In this document: one piece after another, positions 1 to 11,665 of the stretch
How positions within the stretch are numbered: position 1 is the stretch's first letter
How the letters are laid out: each line of letters begins with the position of its first letter
NCBI GenBank assembly: GCA_029817715.1
Contig: JARUPY010000516.1
Coordinates: forward strand, 124,001-188,000
DNA length: 64,000 bases
Direction: 5' to 3'
Source of the DNA: Melastoma dodecandrum
Taxonomy: Eukaryota > Streptophyta > Magnoliopsida > Myrtales > Melastomataceae
Notes under the pieces: generated by a model
Database searches by the model: none
What the model saw: the letters and a program-made list of their open reading frames with translations, nothing else
Told to the model about the DNA's origin: nothing
Program-made: the position numbers and the translations under genes

Positions 1-1507
1 ACCATTCCTAACATGAGGAGGAATGTATTTTCCATGATGTGAATGTTTCTCATTTTCAGATTTGTGCATCTCATGCACACATAAACCGGTTTTGTTGTGC
101 GTATAACAGAGTTGGTGTTGCAATTCCTCAATCTTTGACTTAGATTGACAAAGTTGCTATAATGCTTTCTTAGCCTTTACTGATAACTTTTCCTTAAGAG
201 AAACATTCTCATCATTCAAGAGTTTATTCTCTTTCTTGAGAGCTTTATTGTCTGCTGTCAGTTACTCAAGTTTATAATATAATTCGATGAAAAGATTCTC
301 AATATCATTGATGGATAGACCAATGGGAGAGAAAGCATATGCCTTCTCAGTTGCAGCATCAGTCCGTGCCATATAGCAGATATTTACTGTTACGTTATCC
401 TGATCTAATTCCTCATCACTATCAATCCACGAAGCCAACATGGTGTTTTTCCTATATTTGGAACATTAGTCCTTTTCACTTAAGAGTGGGCAATCTGGTT
501 GCATATGACCAGGTTTATTGCACTCAGAGCACACACCACCTTTACTTTGGTGTCGTTTTGAATTTTTCTTTTTAGCATCTCGCTTTCTCTTGAACTGATT
601 TTTGCAAAGATACTTTTTGAATTTCCTTGTCATTAGGAGATTTCATCATCTGAAGCAAATGAAGACTCATGCTCAGACTCATCGGAGGTTTCAATACTCC
701 CTTTAAATGCAACAGCATTCGACTTCTTTTCTTCAACAAACTTGTTCTCATTCTCGTAAGCGACAAGAGAACCAAGCAGTTGTTGAAGACTTAAGCTCTT
801 CAAGTCTTTAGATTCTTCAATCGCCGTCTTCTTGACTTCCCAAGATTTAGGCAATGAACGAAGTATTTTTCTGACCAGCTCAGAATTAGAAATGGTTTTG
901 CCAAGTGATTCCATGGCATTAGTAATTTCGGTGGGTCTATCAAACATTTCATTAATCGACTCATCCTTTTTCATCTTGAATGCTTCATATTGAGTTACTA
1001 ATGGATTCACTTTGGATTCATTGACTTGTTATGTTCCATGATAGATCAAAGCAAGTCTACCCCACATTTCTTTCGTATCTTACAAGTAGAGACGCTATTA
1101 AATTCATTTCCAATAAGAGCGCACACGAAGCGTTGCCTTGCTTTAGTGTTGAGCGAGATAATTCTCTTTCTTTCAATTGCATGCCGAGAGTCGTTGGGAT
1201 TAGATGGAGGAACAGTGAGATCTCCTTCCATTATAATCTGCAAGCAATCAGCTTTTGCTCCTATGAACAACTCCATTCTCATTTTTCAATATGAGAAGTG
1301 TTGTCCTACAAAGAACAGGGGATGTTTTGTCGACTGACCATCAGCTAAGAGCTTCAACACTTTTGCTCAGCAATGAGTTCTGATAACTCAGCAGCACCTT
1401 ACTGTGCTAGATGTAGATTTCTCATAAATACGTTGTTTTGACCGTTAGGTCCAGCAACAAATTTTTGTAGCAGTAGACGCACAGAAAGCGTTCCAGCAAA
1501 CCTGTTC
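1..1507 (-). pseudogene. Copia (Sirevirus-like) gag, partial, runs off window
   Basis: Minus-strand Gag (capsid/nucleocapsid) remnant of a Ty1/copia element. Reading from 1300 towards 1, the N-terminal part contains a segment with FIGAKADC and EGDLTVPPSNP (1046-1282), followed by the UBN2-type gag core with KILRSLPKSW and SLSLQQLLGSLVAYENENK (633-1010). A low-complexity acidic stretch and remnants of the zinc-knuckle and coiled-coil region (about 1-600) follow. The same order and near-identical motifs occur in the plus-strand element at 11666-13121, so the two are relatives. The frame is broken several times and the reading frames cover only pieces. The rest of the element lies left of the window. 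Confidence 0.85.
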
Positions 1508-1517
1508 TGATACCAAT

Positions 1518-3836
1518 TGTTAGATCGTTCAGGTGCACTAATAGGGGGAGTGAATTAGTATTGTAACTTTTTCACCCATTCTCAGTGTAAGCGGAAGCGT
1601 ACTGTATCACAGCAGAACGTTTATCAGATTATGAGATCTGCTTCGTTGTAACCGTTACGATATGATCGAGTAGGTTTTCGTACGAGTGTTTGCGCGATCG
1701 TAATGGACACAATAGTTTATAGTGGTTTGGCCTTAATCGACCTACGTCCACTTTCCACCGTAGAGGTGATTCTACTATATAAATATAATGGGTGCAAATA
1801 AACCTTTTGCACTAGGCTTTCGTCATCTAAACAAGTGAGATTTAAAATCCTTTACAAGAAGAGATCACTCCTCGACAACGGTCAGCTCCTCACACACTGG
1901 ACGTCTTCTCGTTTCCAGCAGAATGATGCTCACACTCAGCAATTGATTACTCAAAGTATTTCCACACAGCACGTTGTCGCTTAATCGTAAGCCTCTCTAT
2001 CAAAGCACAAAGACAACGTCGTGTTAGAGTATAAATTCTCACAAATAATTCCTTGTAGTGACAAAACGACTTCTCAAATAGCAGCCCGTTTCTGGTTCAC
2101 AGTAGAGGAATGCTTCGACACTTTATAGCTCAGCATAGGATTTCCACACAGCTTTTGTCTCTTCTCAAGATGAGCCTGTAAGCACTCAAGAGACAACCAC
2201 ACAGAGTCACTTAGATCAAATAAAAAAAGTAAGGAGTTGATTAATCACATAGCATAACCCGACTTCTCGCACAGCGAAGTCGGGGTATCCGTCCCACAGT
2301 CAGTTCGGACGTGCATGGTTACCATAGCCATGACAAACTGCACTGCACAACAAGTGCCTATGGTGGAATTTTCAACTCCGACGGCTCCCACGCAACTTTC
2401 TCTACTGTCCCTTAGGAGGTCGAGACTTCTGCACAATACCCTTGTGCTCGGGAGGACCTATTTCCACTCCAGCGGCGTTCCCAACTCCAGCTCTACCCTG
2501 CAGGCATGAGACTTCTGGCGCGCACCCGCAAGTGCGTGTCTAACTGCTCAAAGTTTATTGGCTCGAGACTACCCTGTGAATAGACACGACAAGAACGGCT
2601 TCTTGCCGATGGGCCAGCAACTGGTTACTACAATCAGAACAGGTATTCACTTAGCTTCCCTCAAACAATTCGCCAGCCGCTCGTCGAACGTACCGAGGAC
2701 ACTCAGTCCCTCTCACGATGATCAAGGTCGCACTCAGCCCTTGACAGTTTCACAAACAGATTGCAAGAGGTAACAACCAGACGATCACTTAGCACCTTCC
2801 GTTCTCCGCCGATCCTCAAAGCTTCACTGAGATCATACAGGCTTTGGACAACCTCTCATACCACTCAGACGCACAAGGCAATTTAGTTTAACGTCCTAGT
2901 CTGATATTAATGGAGAAAATACGTGGAAGATGTTCAGATGTGTTGGGACAATCTTCGCAATTTGTTTCCAAAAGTGGAGAAAGACCTTGGCAGATATCTG
3001 CTCAACGGTCACTGCGCCCGAGAAAGAAGGTTCCCAAATGGTAACTTCCCTTAGATAAGTTATATCATTCGAATGAGATTAATTGTTTCCCTATTTGATA
3101 AGATAATTATTCAAATAATAAACTTATCAGATTAATTGATAAAGTCAAATTATAATCCAAGTTGTTTGATTTAACGATTTAACTCTTTATAGCTCTAAAA
3201 TATTTTGTTTCCAAAAATAAACTTAGAAAGCAGATGTCATAATATTGAGTTGCCTAAATGTATGATTTGGGATATTTAAATCATATTCAACGAATTTGAC
3301 ACCCAGACATATATTTTGAGTTAAATCAAACTATAATGTAATTAGGAAATATTTATTTCCATATATTCAGTGAGTAGCGTATTATTACAATAGCATCGTA
3401 CTGTATAACAGCGACATACTGCTTACGCTAGTTGCGACTCAGCAATACTTTACTCAAGTTCATTACTAAAGATAAGCTTGCCTCTTACGAATGAAATTAA
3501 TCAAAAGGATTTTGATTAACTTCAATAATTAGAGACTTTATAACCATAATTATGGTAAAATATATTCTAAATAAAATTAAAATATTTAGAACATCTAGAT
3601 AATGATTAAACATCGAATTAATCTGGACAATTCAAAATACCAATTAATTTCATTAGTTTATTCTGAAAAATTAATTATTTTCACGTTTACAAAAGGACAG
3701 ACACAATATTAAAGCGACACTTACTGTAACGCAGCATCACATTTCTCAAGCTCATCAGTAAAGACAAGCGAAGTGTAACACAGTGCTATGATTTATAACA
3801 TAGCTTCTCAACCTCATCATCGAAACCAAGTTAACA
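1518..3836 (-). repeat. 5' LTR of the minus-strand Sirevirus-like copia element
   Basis: On the minus strand this LTR begins TGTTAACTTGG (complement of 3826-3836) and ends TAACA at 1518-1522. It is followed directly by a primer-binding site reading TGGTATCAGAAC (complement of 1504-1515), the initiator-Met tRNA type used by copia elements. About 430 bp at its 3' end matches the end of the 3' LTR at 19603-20031, and the stretch 2290-2530 matches 10950-11220 in inverted orientation. At 2.3 kb it is long, as is usual for Sireviruses. The partner LTR is outside the window, so the TSD cannot be tested. Confidence 0.8.
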
Positions 3837-4517
3837 GGATTTATTTCACGACCTCAACCACGTTCTCTGCGACCGCGACCACGATCGCGTTGAGACGTGT
3901 TACTTTTTTCACCAAAAGAATGTCTGGCCCGACTCCATTGGCTCCTTTTTGTACTTGTTCATCCGCTCCTCGTGCTCACATAATGACCCATTCAACTCAT
4001 CAACGGTCATCTTCTCCAGATCTTCTTCGATTACGACAATGACGTGATCAAGTCTTTGATCCAAAGAACGCAAAATCTTCTCGATCACATGATCATCTTA
4101 AATGTTTTCCCCATTCCATTTTAGTTGGTGACTCATAATACTCGCTTTTGTGCTCTTTTGGTGAAGAGTTTCAAATTCTCCCCGTAAAATTTAAACTCGC
4201 ACCTTCTTCACCTTATCGACTCCTTTGTGTGATTTTTCGAGAATCCCCAATACCTCCGCTGAAGTCGATGCATTCGCCACTTTCTCAAAGATGGCATCAT
4301 CCAAACATTTATGTATCATCGAGAGAGCATGTTGATCTTTGTTCTTGCTATTCTCGAATGACTGTATGAGGCATAACTCCACATCTTTGTCTGCTCAACA
4401 AACTCATCTCTAACAATTTCCCATAGATCTTGGGACCTCAGATGGATCAACTATCATAGTTGTCCTTTATAGATCGGGATACTGGAAATGTATAGACATC
4501 ATGGTTTGATACCACTT
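3837..4517 (-). pseudogene. Older copia gag fragment (different family)
   Basis: Minus-strand Gag remnant. The segment near 4191-4382 reads NKDQHALSMIHKCLDDAIFEKV and then KGVDKVKKVR. Further on (4080-3900) come IEEDLEKMTVDELNGSL and a degenerate RGRG-type region. These are hallmarks of the common plant copia gag (DUF4219/UBN2 type). A primer-binding site, TGGTATCAAA, lies at the 5' side (complement of 4505-4515). The fragment is cut sharply at 3836/3837 by the LTR end of the neighbouring Sirevirus-like element, so that element appears to have inserted into this gag. Confidence 0.7.
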
Positions 4518-4840
4518 TGTTGGAAAACGCAACGGAATCTCCAACACAAACTCACAAAGAAAGACAGGAAAAAATTCGAATAAGTAGAACAAGACCTATT
4601 TGCAAGACGTCCTAAAATTAAATTCCTAAAATCGGAAGATATAAAATATATTTCTCAAAATTTAATAATATATTTTGAAAATCCAATATAAATCTAATAT
4701 TATCTTATTAGATTTCATAAAATAAATATTTTCAACATCCAATATATTTTTAAGAACGGATTACAAATGGTATTATTTTGACTCATGATTCATAACCCCA
4801 AAATGATATCATTTTGTCCGTCGATCGGGTAGGCTTTCAC
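4518..4840 (-). repeat. LTR remnant of the older copia element
   Basis: Sequence starting TGTTGGAAAACGC at 4518 lies immediately outside the primer-binding site of the gag fragment at 3837-4517. On the minus strand it therefore ends ...CCAACA, as a copia LTR should. It is AT-rich. I could not find the outer end, so the right boundary is arbitrary. Confidence 0.4.
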
Positions 4841-5183
4841 CTTTCCCTTTTAAAACAATGAAAAGCCAAAAAAAAAAAGATGAAGAGATTGATGGGATTC
4901 TCGTGGATTATGGATGCCAATGCTATGTATCTTGTTTTTTGGGCATCCTTTATAGCAGTGGAAAAAGGCCACCAAAATATTGTTGGAAAGAGACAAACTC
5001 CCCGTGATAACCCCAGAAAAATGGCTTTCCTTCGTCTCCATATAATCCTCAACCCATCATACTCTCCGAGCCCGATATCTCCCGCAATCAAACTCTCCTT
5101 CTCCTAACAACTGTTGCTTTCGGTTTCCTTATATTTATCGAGCTTTTGGTTGCGCTGAGTGAATTGGGAGGTTTTACATCGGA
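4841..5183. other. Spacer and presumed promoter/5' UTR of the serine-rich gene
   Basis: No coding signal seen. A possible TATA-like TTATATTTATC lies near 5129, about 50 bp before the ATG of the gene at 5184. A run of A at about 4870-4880 is the only other feature. Which sequence is promoter and which is UTR is inferred only from position. Confidence 0.35.
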
Positions 5184-5525
5184 ATGGACGGTCAGGGGTT
5201 AGGCAAGAAGGAGCCAGTGGTAGAAGCGGCACCCGACAGGAAGGAACCCGTTCAGGGTTCATCGTGCGAGGATCATAGCCCGTGCCTGCCTGCACATAGT
5301 GTTGGAGCTTCGGGCAGTCTGACGAGGCAGTCCAGTATGAGCAAGGGGGCATGCCTATGTGCTCCGACCACCCATGCGGGTTCCTTCAGGTGCAGGCTTC
5401 ATCGTACTCCATCACTCCAAAGGACTAAAAGCATCGAAACGTCACGGATAGTGCCAGCTGATTCTTCGTCCAAAACAGACCCAGATGCAGCGGATCCGGA
5501 CACAGGTGCATCCCATGCTAATTAA
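5184..5525 (+). CDS. Small serine-rich protein with CxCxPTTHxGSFRCRLHR motif
   Basis: Single-exon, 113-residue protein. Residues about 55-72 read KGACLCAPTTHAGSFRCRLH, followed by a basic/serine stretch with SLQRTKSIE. This Cys-x-Cys-x-PTTH-x-GSFRC signature defines a plant family annotated only as serine-rich protein-related (Arabidopsis examples include At1g67910 and At5g25280). The function is not known to me. The N-terminal half is charged and carries no signal peptide or membrane segment. The three cysteines and two histidines in the motif might bind metal, but that is inference. Start chosen at the only ATG upstream of the motif in frame; stop TAA at 5523. Sequence is intact and flanked by transposon debris. 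Confidence 0.82.
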   Translation: MDGQGLGKKEPVVEAAPDRKEPVQGSSCEDHSPCLPAHSVGASGSLTRQSSMSKGACLCAPTTHAGSFRCRLHRTPSLQRTKSIETSRIVPADSSSKTDPDAADPDTGASHAN

Positions 5526-6929
5526 GTTTACTGATTGCGATTAATTAAGACACGTAATGATCCGGTGGATTACGGCTTTGGTAATCAGTTGAGGCTCATG
5601 CTTATAATATCATAAATTTCTTGAAGCAAAGGTTCCTGCGCTCACTCACGATGTACTTTTGGCTCATGATTACTGTAAACTATTGGTCATTATCAATATT
5701 ATTTGTATCAACAAAAGATTATATCCAATGTTCAAACTTCAGTTGTATACTTTAAATAAAAAATAATAAAAAATAATTCATTTTGTTTTATATCTCATAT
5801 TTCTTGATTTCTGGGGATTTATTCTGTCACTCCAATTGTTTGTCGATGACTCATTTTTTTCCTTCTTTTAATTTTATCTTTAAATAGACCTTTTCTGATT
5901 AAAAGTTACCTTTTCAGTTTCTAATTACGTCCATAAAGATCAAGAAACTTATCTTAAATGACCATGGCACCCAAAATGCGAATTTATGATTTTTTTCTAT
6001 TGTCTTTTTCGCCATCTTTCAACCAACCTCTAAAGTATTTGTGTGATTATTTTGGACTAATCATAAATTTTAAATTGTAGTTAGCCTCGAAGAAAGAATT
6101 ATTCGGACTAACTATGAAATGGAGTAATTTATTCTAATTCTTTAGGATAAATTTCTACGAGCCTAGATAAATCAATTTCTAGGGTAGATATATCTTCTGA
6201 AGATCATTATGTAGTAGAATACTTACTAACTTCGTTATATAAATGGACCATCTCAAAAGTTTGTACAATCTGTAAATAAAATTAGGGGTAAGCAGTGTAA
6301 GTGTGTGGTGTCGCAGCGAGGATCCAAGTTCACCCTCCACCGTCGTCAGGTTGACCTCTCGGCTCGAGCCGCTGAGACGTTGCGAAACGCGTGGAGTTGG
6401 TCTCTCCGTTTTTTCTAATTGAGCCTATTCATGTCCTCATTGGTTGTCCCCAATTTCAAGGGGGAATTGAAGGCGGCTCAGAGAAGCGGAGAAAGAGTTC
6501 AAAACGGAAGAAGTGAGAGGAATAAGGCGAGGTCGATACGCACACTATTCTAAAGTGAACACCCGTATAAATAATTATATTTGTCTTACCTTGATAAATT
6601 TTGACGGGCCACCCACTTAATTTTTTAAAATAATATTTTAAGTCAAAAATCAATATATATTCGAGGATTTCGACTTATTAAGTTTTCACAAAAGCAGTGA
6701 CGACTAGTGAAAAACAATTTGTTTATAATAAAAAATGTTTACAAAATATCACAAATAAATCCGCATCGAAGTATTTAAATCATAGTAGGAGGGAAATGAC
6801 ATTAATTGTGGGCCTATGCACTTGAGTATAGGGTCCGTCACCAGTGGACAAGGAATGTTTGGGAAGGCCCACACCTTCCGTCATGTACCTCAGGCTCGCC
6901 GGAAAGTTTCTATATTATCGGGCTTCAGC
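5526..6929. other. Intergenic spacer
   Basis: AT-rich spacer downstream of the serine-rich gene. A more GC-rich patch at about 6290-6560 has no open frame that I recognise. No RNA gene, repeat boundary or transposon motif was identified. Confidence 0.5.
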
Positions 6930-7560
6930 AGTTGGGACTGCTTTAGTGAATTGTCTCCATAGCAGTTCACCACGCGCTACCCTGTCTTGATCACCATCTT
7001 CAGGACTCCTTCCCAGATGTGCTAAATTTGGGCTGCCAACGTTGAGTCTGATTGCCGATCTGTCATGTCGAATCCTTGAACTCCCATAGGCAATGTTCAT
7101 GCAGTAAACATTAAAATGTGGTACAAATTTCTAATTATGAAGCATGTTAAATAATTAAAAAAATTAATAGTGTAAAGAAAACGGTACTCACGGGGATTGT
7201 ATACCCCCTATAGTCGATCCTTATAAGTGGTAAGACACAATCACGATGAGAGACTTAGATGTGCCCTGTACATCTTGACTCATGCGTCCGCGATGGGGGA
7301 CTCATGCAGGATCAGGAAGGACGCCTTTGGATATATGCTCACGATGGGAAACGTATTAGCATCCCATGGAGTGCAGCTCCAATCTCTGTTGTGCATGTCA
7401 ACTGGCATTCATCCCATGTCCTTAGTTGCTAAATTCATGTCGTTTAAATAAATTTAACAGAACTAAGTAAGACTTGTCTTAAAGTATTGAACAAGGATTG
7501 TCCAACTCGATCTCAATACCCGAATATGTCCGTGCTACACCTTATCATGTTTTTCATGCA
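6930..7560. repeat. Unclassified direct repeat, copy A
   Basis: Diverged match to 8735-9240 in the same orientation. Shared anchors, in the same order, include TCTTCAGG(G)ACTCCTTCC near 6999 and 8793, TGTCGAATCCT near 7068 and 8851, TCGATCCTT near 7214 and 8990, and TTGTCCAACT near 7497 and 9183. No transposase or gag motif is visible in it. It might be a fragment of an old element or of a duplicated gene; I cannot tell which. Confidence 0.5.
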
Positions 7561-8174
7561 AAACAACATAAATATATGTACTGGAAAATGAAATGATGAA
7601 GGGAGGTCGTCACTGTCGAAGGAAACAACAGAGGTGAAACAAAGCATGTGGGCACTGCAAATGAAAACTTTTTGAGCAAGAAATCAATCATTTGTCGAAT
7701 TGGGATGACTTATATGATGATGGAATGAAGGACGAGAGCTGGTTCTTGTTGCTATAGGGAAGAGCTGCGGCGGCTGTTGAATGAATGAGACACCCTAGTG
7801 TGGGAGTAACTCTTGTTGAATGGCATGAATGATACAATCTTTTCTAAAATTAGAGTCTATTTGTCTTTTAGAAATAAAATATTTTGTTGAGTCCAATTAG
7901 AATAATTAATTGTATAAGATTTAGTTTCTTATTTTTGATATCTGTCATTGGGTAATTGGGGATTTCTTGTTATGTCATTTAAAATCTACTAACCTATATC
8001 GAAAGGTAGGCAAGACTTGAAAACAAAAGGTTCCTTTTCCTTAAAGAAGTGAGATTGAAGGGTTCTCCAACGAACTATTATCCTTCGCAGCCATAAGTCG
8101 TAAGGAGACCAAGGTTCTGACTGATTTCGCGTCAATCGCCCGCTGACTCGATCCTTCACTCTGGACCATATTAA
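7561..8174. other. Spacer, possible gypsy 5' LTR remnant
   Basis: The stretch about 7870-8172 precedes a primer-binding-site-like TTGGTATCACAG at 8175 and may be the 3' part of a worn LTR. No second LTR copy was found in the window, so this is weak. Nothing else was recognised. Confidence 0.3.
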
Positions 8175-8734
8175 CTTGGTATCACAGTAGATCGTGTGCG
8201 ATTCATCTAATTTTCAATATATGATTTAGAAATGTTTCCACAGGTATGAGGAAAACCGAAGGACTTTAAGATTACGTCTGGAAAGGTTAAAATCTCGCCT
8301 GGAGAAGATAGAGGTGAACGATGGGACAACCACTAGTCCAACCGAAACTGTGGGGAAAGGCTGTCCAACGAGGAAAGCGATGTTAAAATATCGGTTCCAC
8401 ATTTTGAAAAAATGGTTTTTTCAAGATAAAATGGGAACGAAGACCCTTTAGGGTGGCTCAGTCGTTGCGTATACTTCTTTTAAGTACCAAGAAACCCTAG
8501 AAGAGGGAAGGGCACAATTGGTCACATGTTATTTGGTGAAGATGCCTAATTATGCTTCCTACGGATTGGGCCAGACCTTCCAAACTTATTTGGGAGGAGT
8601 TTAAGCACTTATGTTACATCCGTTTTGCACCAACATTAGGGGCGAGCCAATTGGGAGAATTGGTGAACTTAAGGTAAACAAGATTCATGGCGGATTATGA
8701 CGGACTTTTCGGGGGTATGCTGACGTGATATCGA
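8175..8734 (+). pseudogene. Degenerate gypsy gag relic
   Basis: After the TTGGTATCACAG motif, broken plus-strand frames resemble the start of a Ty3/gypsy gag. There is a patch coding for a GDP-x-GWLS-like motif near 8430-8465. Another patch, near 8600-8700, resembles a gag with an ENPIGEL-like and a DY-x-x-x-F-like segment. Many stops and shifts are present. The relic ends where direct-repeat copy B begins. Confidence 0.45.
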
Positions 8735-9240
8735 GTGAAGCATTTCCATTACAGTCTGTTCCTGCGCGCCATCCGATCTTAAGCTCTGTCTTCAGGGACT
8801 CCTTCCAGGATATGCTGAGGTTGATTTCGAGGTCCACTCACCTTGTCGAATCCTCAAAGTTCCTCGGTTGATTTTAATGCAAATCAACATGGAAAGTGGT
8901 CCGAAAATTCCAATTAAAATACCTAAATTAATTGAAATTACTGCGTAAGAGCAATAGATACAGGACATTATGTGGTCCGCTAATATCGATCCTTCGAGAT
9001 GTCAGAGAAGTACTTCGTGTGAATTCTCAGTCGGTCCATGTCAATTGCGTTCGTTCCCAGTACTTAACCGCAATTACATGCAAAGTAGACAATTATAACA
9101 ATAGAGCTGGAGTTGGTAACGGTCAATTTGACCTAAACTTAATTGAAACTAAAGTAAGAAATGTCTTACCATGCTAATTGGGTTGTCCAACTAGTTTTCA
9201 GTTACTCGAATGCATCCATGTAGCTCTTCGTCGTGATTTT
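8735..9240. repeat. Unclassified direct repeat, copy B
   Basis: Partner of the copy at 6930-7560, same orientation, about 1.8 kb apart. Similarity is patchy but collinear. See copy A for shared anchors. No coding assignment. Confidence 0.5.
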
Positions 9241-9955
9241 CAGGTGAAAATAAAGGAAACAAATTAAATTAGATGGTGTTTGATCAAATTTTTAATGTAA
9301 ATTTAACTGTGTTGAAGACGAAGGCATGTTTCCGTGCTAGTCGTGATGTTCGATTTGGTGTCGATATCTCGAATAAATCCGTATGATTCCGCATCGCCGC
9401 AACTAAGAGAATTGTTAATATCATTGTTGGAGTGAGAAAGCATCGTACTAATGGTTGAAGGGTTGCATCCTTAGTGCTAGAGCTAGGAAGAGCTGGAAGC
9501 GTAGGAGAGTGAGTGATTGTTCTCTTCTGGGGAGCTTTCAAGCAGATTGACATTGTCATCGCCATCAGATGGAGAAACAATCCTCGCATTGAACTACAAA
9601 AGTGGCAACAACTTCAACAGAAGCACATTCATCGATCTTTAGATCAGTTCCTTTACGAGAGACATTAGTGATGGAGTTGGGAGGACCAATATGAGCTGTG
9701 CAGGTCTTCAAAGATGCTTCTCCTAGGGTCTAAGTTCGAGATTCGATGATGCCCGTCCTTGGGGAGCTGTCCGGTGGAGACTGCTGGAAAATAACTGTTC
9801 GAGACGACCAATTCTAAGGACCAGCTCTCAACAAGAGCTTCTGGGGTCCAACTGCCGGTGAGAATTGGGGAGCAACAGCTTGGTACTCCCATTTTGCTAA
9901 GGTTGTCTTTGGTGCTTGGGAAAAGGTTGCTTTCATCATCGAGTGGTGGATATAG
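9241..9955. other. Intergenic spacer left of the Sirevirus-like insertion
   Basis: No gene recognised. The bases AGGTT at 9956-9960 are the left target-site duplication of the element that starts at 9961. Confidence 0.5.
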
Positions 9956-9960
9956 AGGTT

Positions 9961-11523
9961 TGTTAACCTGGTTTTGATGATTAACTTAAGCAACGAGTTA
10001 CTGATGGTCAGAAGTAATGTTTCACGAGTTGCGTGCTTATCCCTAGTGATGAACTTGAGCAATGTGTTACTGAACCACAGCTAGGAACTGTTATATGTTG
10101 CTGCGTTACAGTAAGTTGTTACTGTGACATTACGTATACATATTGAAAATATGGAAACAAATTTTCAATACCAACGTTTTATTTTGGGTTATCTCAGATT
10201 ATTCGTCTGAGTGTCCAAATTCAATTAATATGGTTATCTGATCTCATTTTATACATTTAGGAAACTAAATATTGAGAGATTGGGTTACCAAGTTTATACT
10301 TGGAAACAAAATATTTTGTTCTGCAGCAGTCCTACGCTGTAATAGGATAAAATCATAAATCAGATAAGTTTGTTTATGATCTTATCTCAATTATCGATCA
10401 GAGGAGAACATCTTTAGGATGATTTGTTTATAAGACTTGGAAACAATTAATTTGTTTCGGATAACAATAGTTTATTTGATGATAGTTATCGTTAGGGACT
10501 TTCTTTCTGTGGTATAGCGAACCGTTGAGCAGACCGTTGCTGAGTCTTGAATGCTAGTTTTGGCAACAAATCTCAAAGATTGCCTGAACGTCTTCTGTGC
10601 CTCTTTCTCCATTATAATCAGACTAGGGACGACATATCTCATTGCCTTGGTGCGTCTGAGTGGTCTGAATGGTCTAAGTGGTCTTTTGTGCATCGACGCA
10701 GAGCGGAAGGTGCTAAGTGTCTCCTGGTTCTTTCTCTTGCAAGCTGCGTGTGAGAGTGTCAAGGGGATGAGGTCAGACCCTTTGATCGTCGTGAGAGGGA
10801 CTAGGTGTCCTCGGTGCATTCAACGAGCGGCTGGCGAATTGTCTTAGGGAAGCTAAGTGAATACACGTTCTGAATTCAGTAACCACTTGCTAACCCATCG
10901 GCAGGAAGCCGTTTTTGTCGTGTCTCTTCACAGGGAAGTCTCGAAGCTATGGAGTTTGAGCAGTTAGACACGCACTTGTGGGTGCGCGCCAGAAATCTCG
11001 TGCCTGCAGGGTAGAGCAGGAGTTGAGAACACCGCCGGAGTGGAAAGAGGTCCTCCCGAGCATAGGGATGCTGTGTCGAAGTCTCAAACTCCTGCTAGCG
11101 GACAGTAGAGCAGGTTGCGTGGAAGCCGCCGGAGTAGAAAATTCCACCCAGGCACTGGGTGTGCAGTGCAGTGAGTCACCGCTGTAGTAACCGTGCACGT
11201 CGGAACTGAGTGTAGGACGGATACCTTATCTTAGTGGTCTTTGTAGTTATCTTTGTGGTATTGGTGGTTCTTCTCTTTGTGGTCTTTGTGGTGATCTGTG
11301 TGATCAACTTTATGGTTGTCTCTTAAGCAATTATAGGCTCATCTTATGGAGAGACAAGATCTGTGTGGAATTGCTTTGCTGAACGACAAAGTGCTGAAGT
11401 AATCCTCTACTATGAATCAGAAACGAGCTGCTCTCTGACAAGTCTTTCTGTCACTTTAAGGATTATTATCAGAGGATTTATACCGTAACATAATATTTTC
11501 TGTGTGCTTTGATAGATCCAACA
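9961..11523 (+). repeat. 5' LTR of the Sirevirus-like element
   Basis: 1563 bp, starting at TGTTAACCTGG and ending ATCCAACA just before the primer-binding site. Compared with the 3' LTR it lacks about 420 bp near its end (3' LTR 19603-20023). It keeps about 470 bp (10635-11104) that the 3' LTR has lost. It contains imperfect copies of a TCTTTGTGGT-like unit at 11229-11305. Confidence 0.9.
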
Positions 11524-11525
11524 AT

Positions 11526-11537
11526 TGGTATCAGAGT
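11526..11537 (+). promoter_or_regulatory. Primer-binding site (initiator-Met tRNA type)
   Basis: TGGTATCAGAGT lies 2 bp after the 5' LTR. It matches the copia-type primer-binding site complementary to the 3' end of initiator methionine tRNA. Confidence 0.85.
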
Positions 11538-11665
11538 AGGTTTGCTGGACAGCTTTCTGTGTGATTGCTAGTACATAACTCTGTTGCTGAACCTAAGGAT
11601 CAAAACAGCCTGTTGCTGAAAGTTTTACATTAAGCACAGTAAGGTGCTGCTGAGTATTGAGCAGA

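Noticed and set aside
11657..11665. Upstream start at a TTG codon for the gag
   Set aside because: Plant gag translation is expected at ATG. The ATG at 11666 is in the same frame. The same reasoning moved the antisense gene start to 28486.
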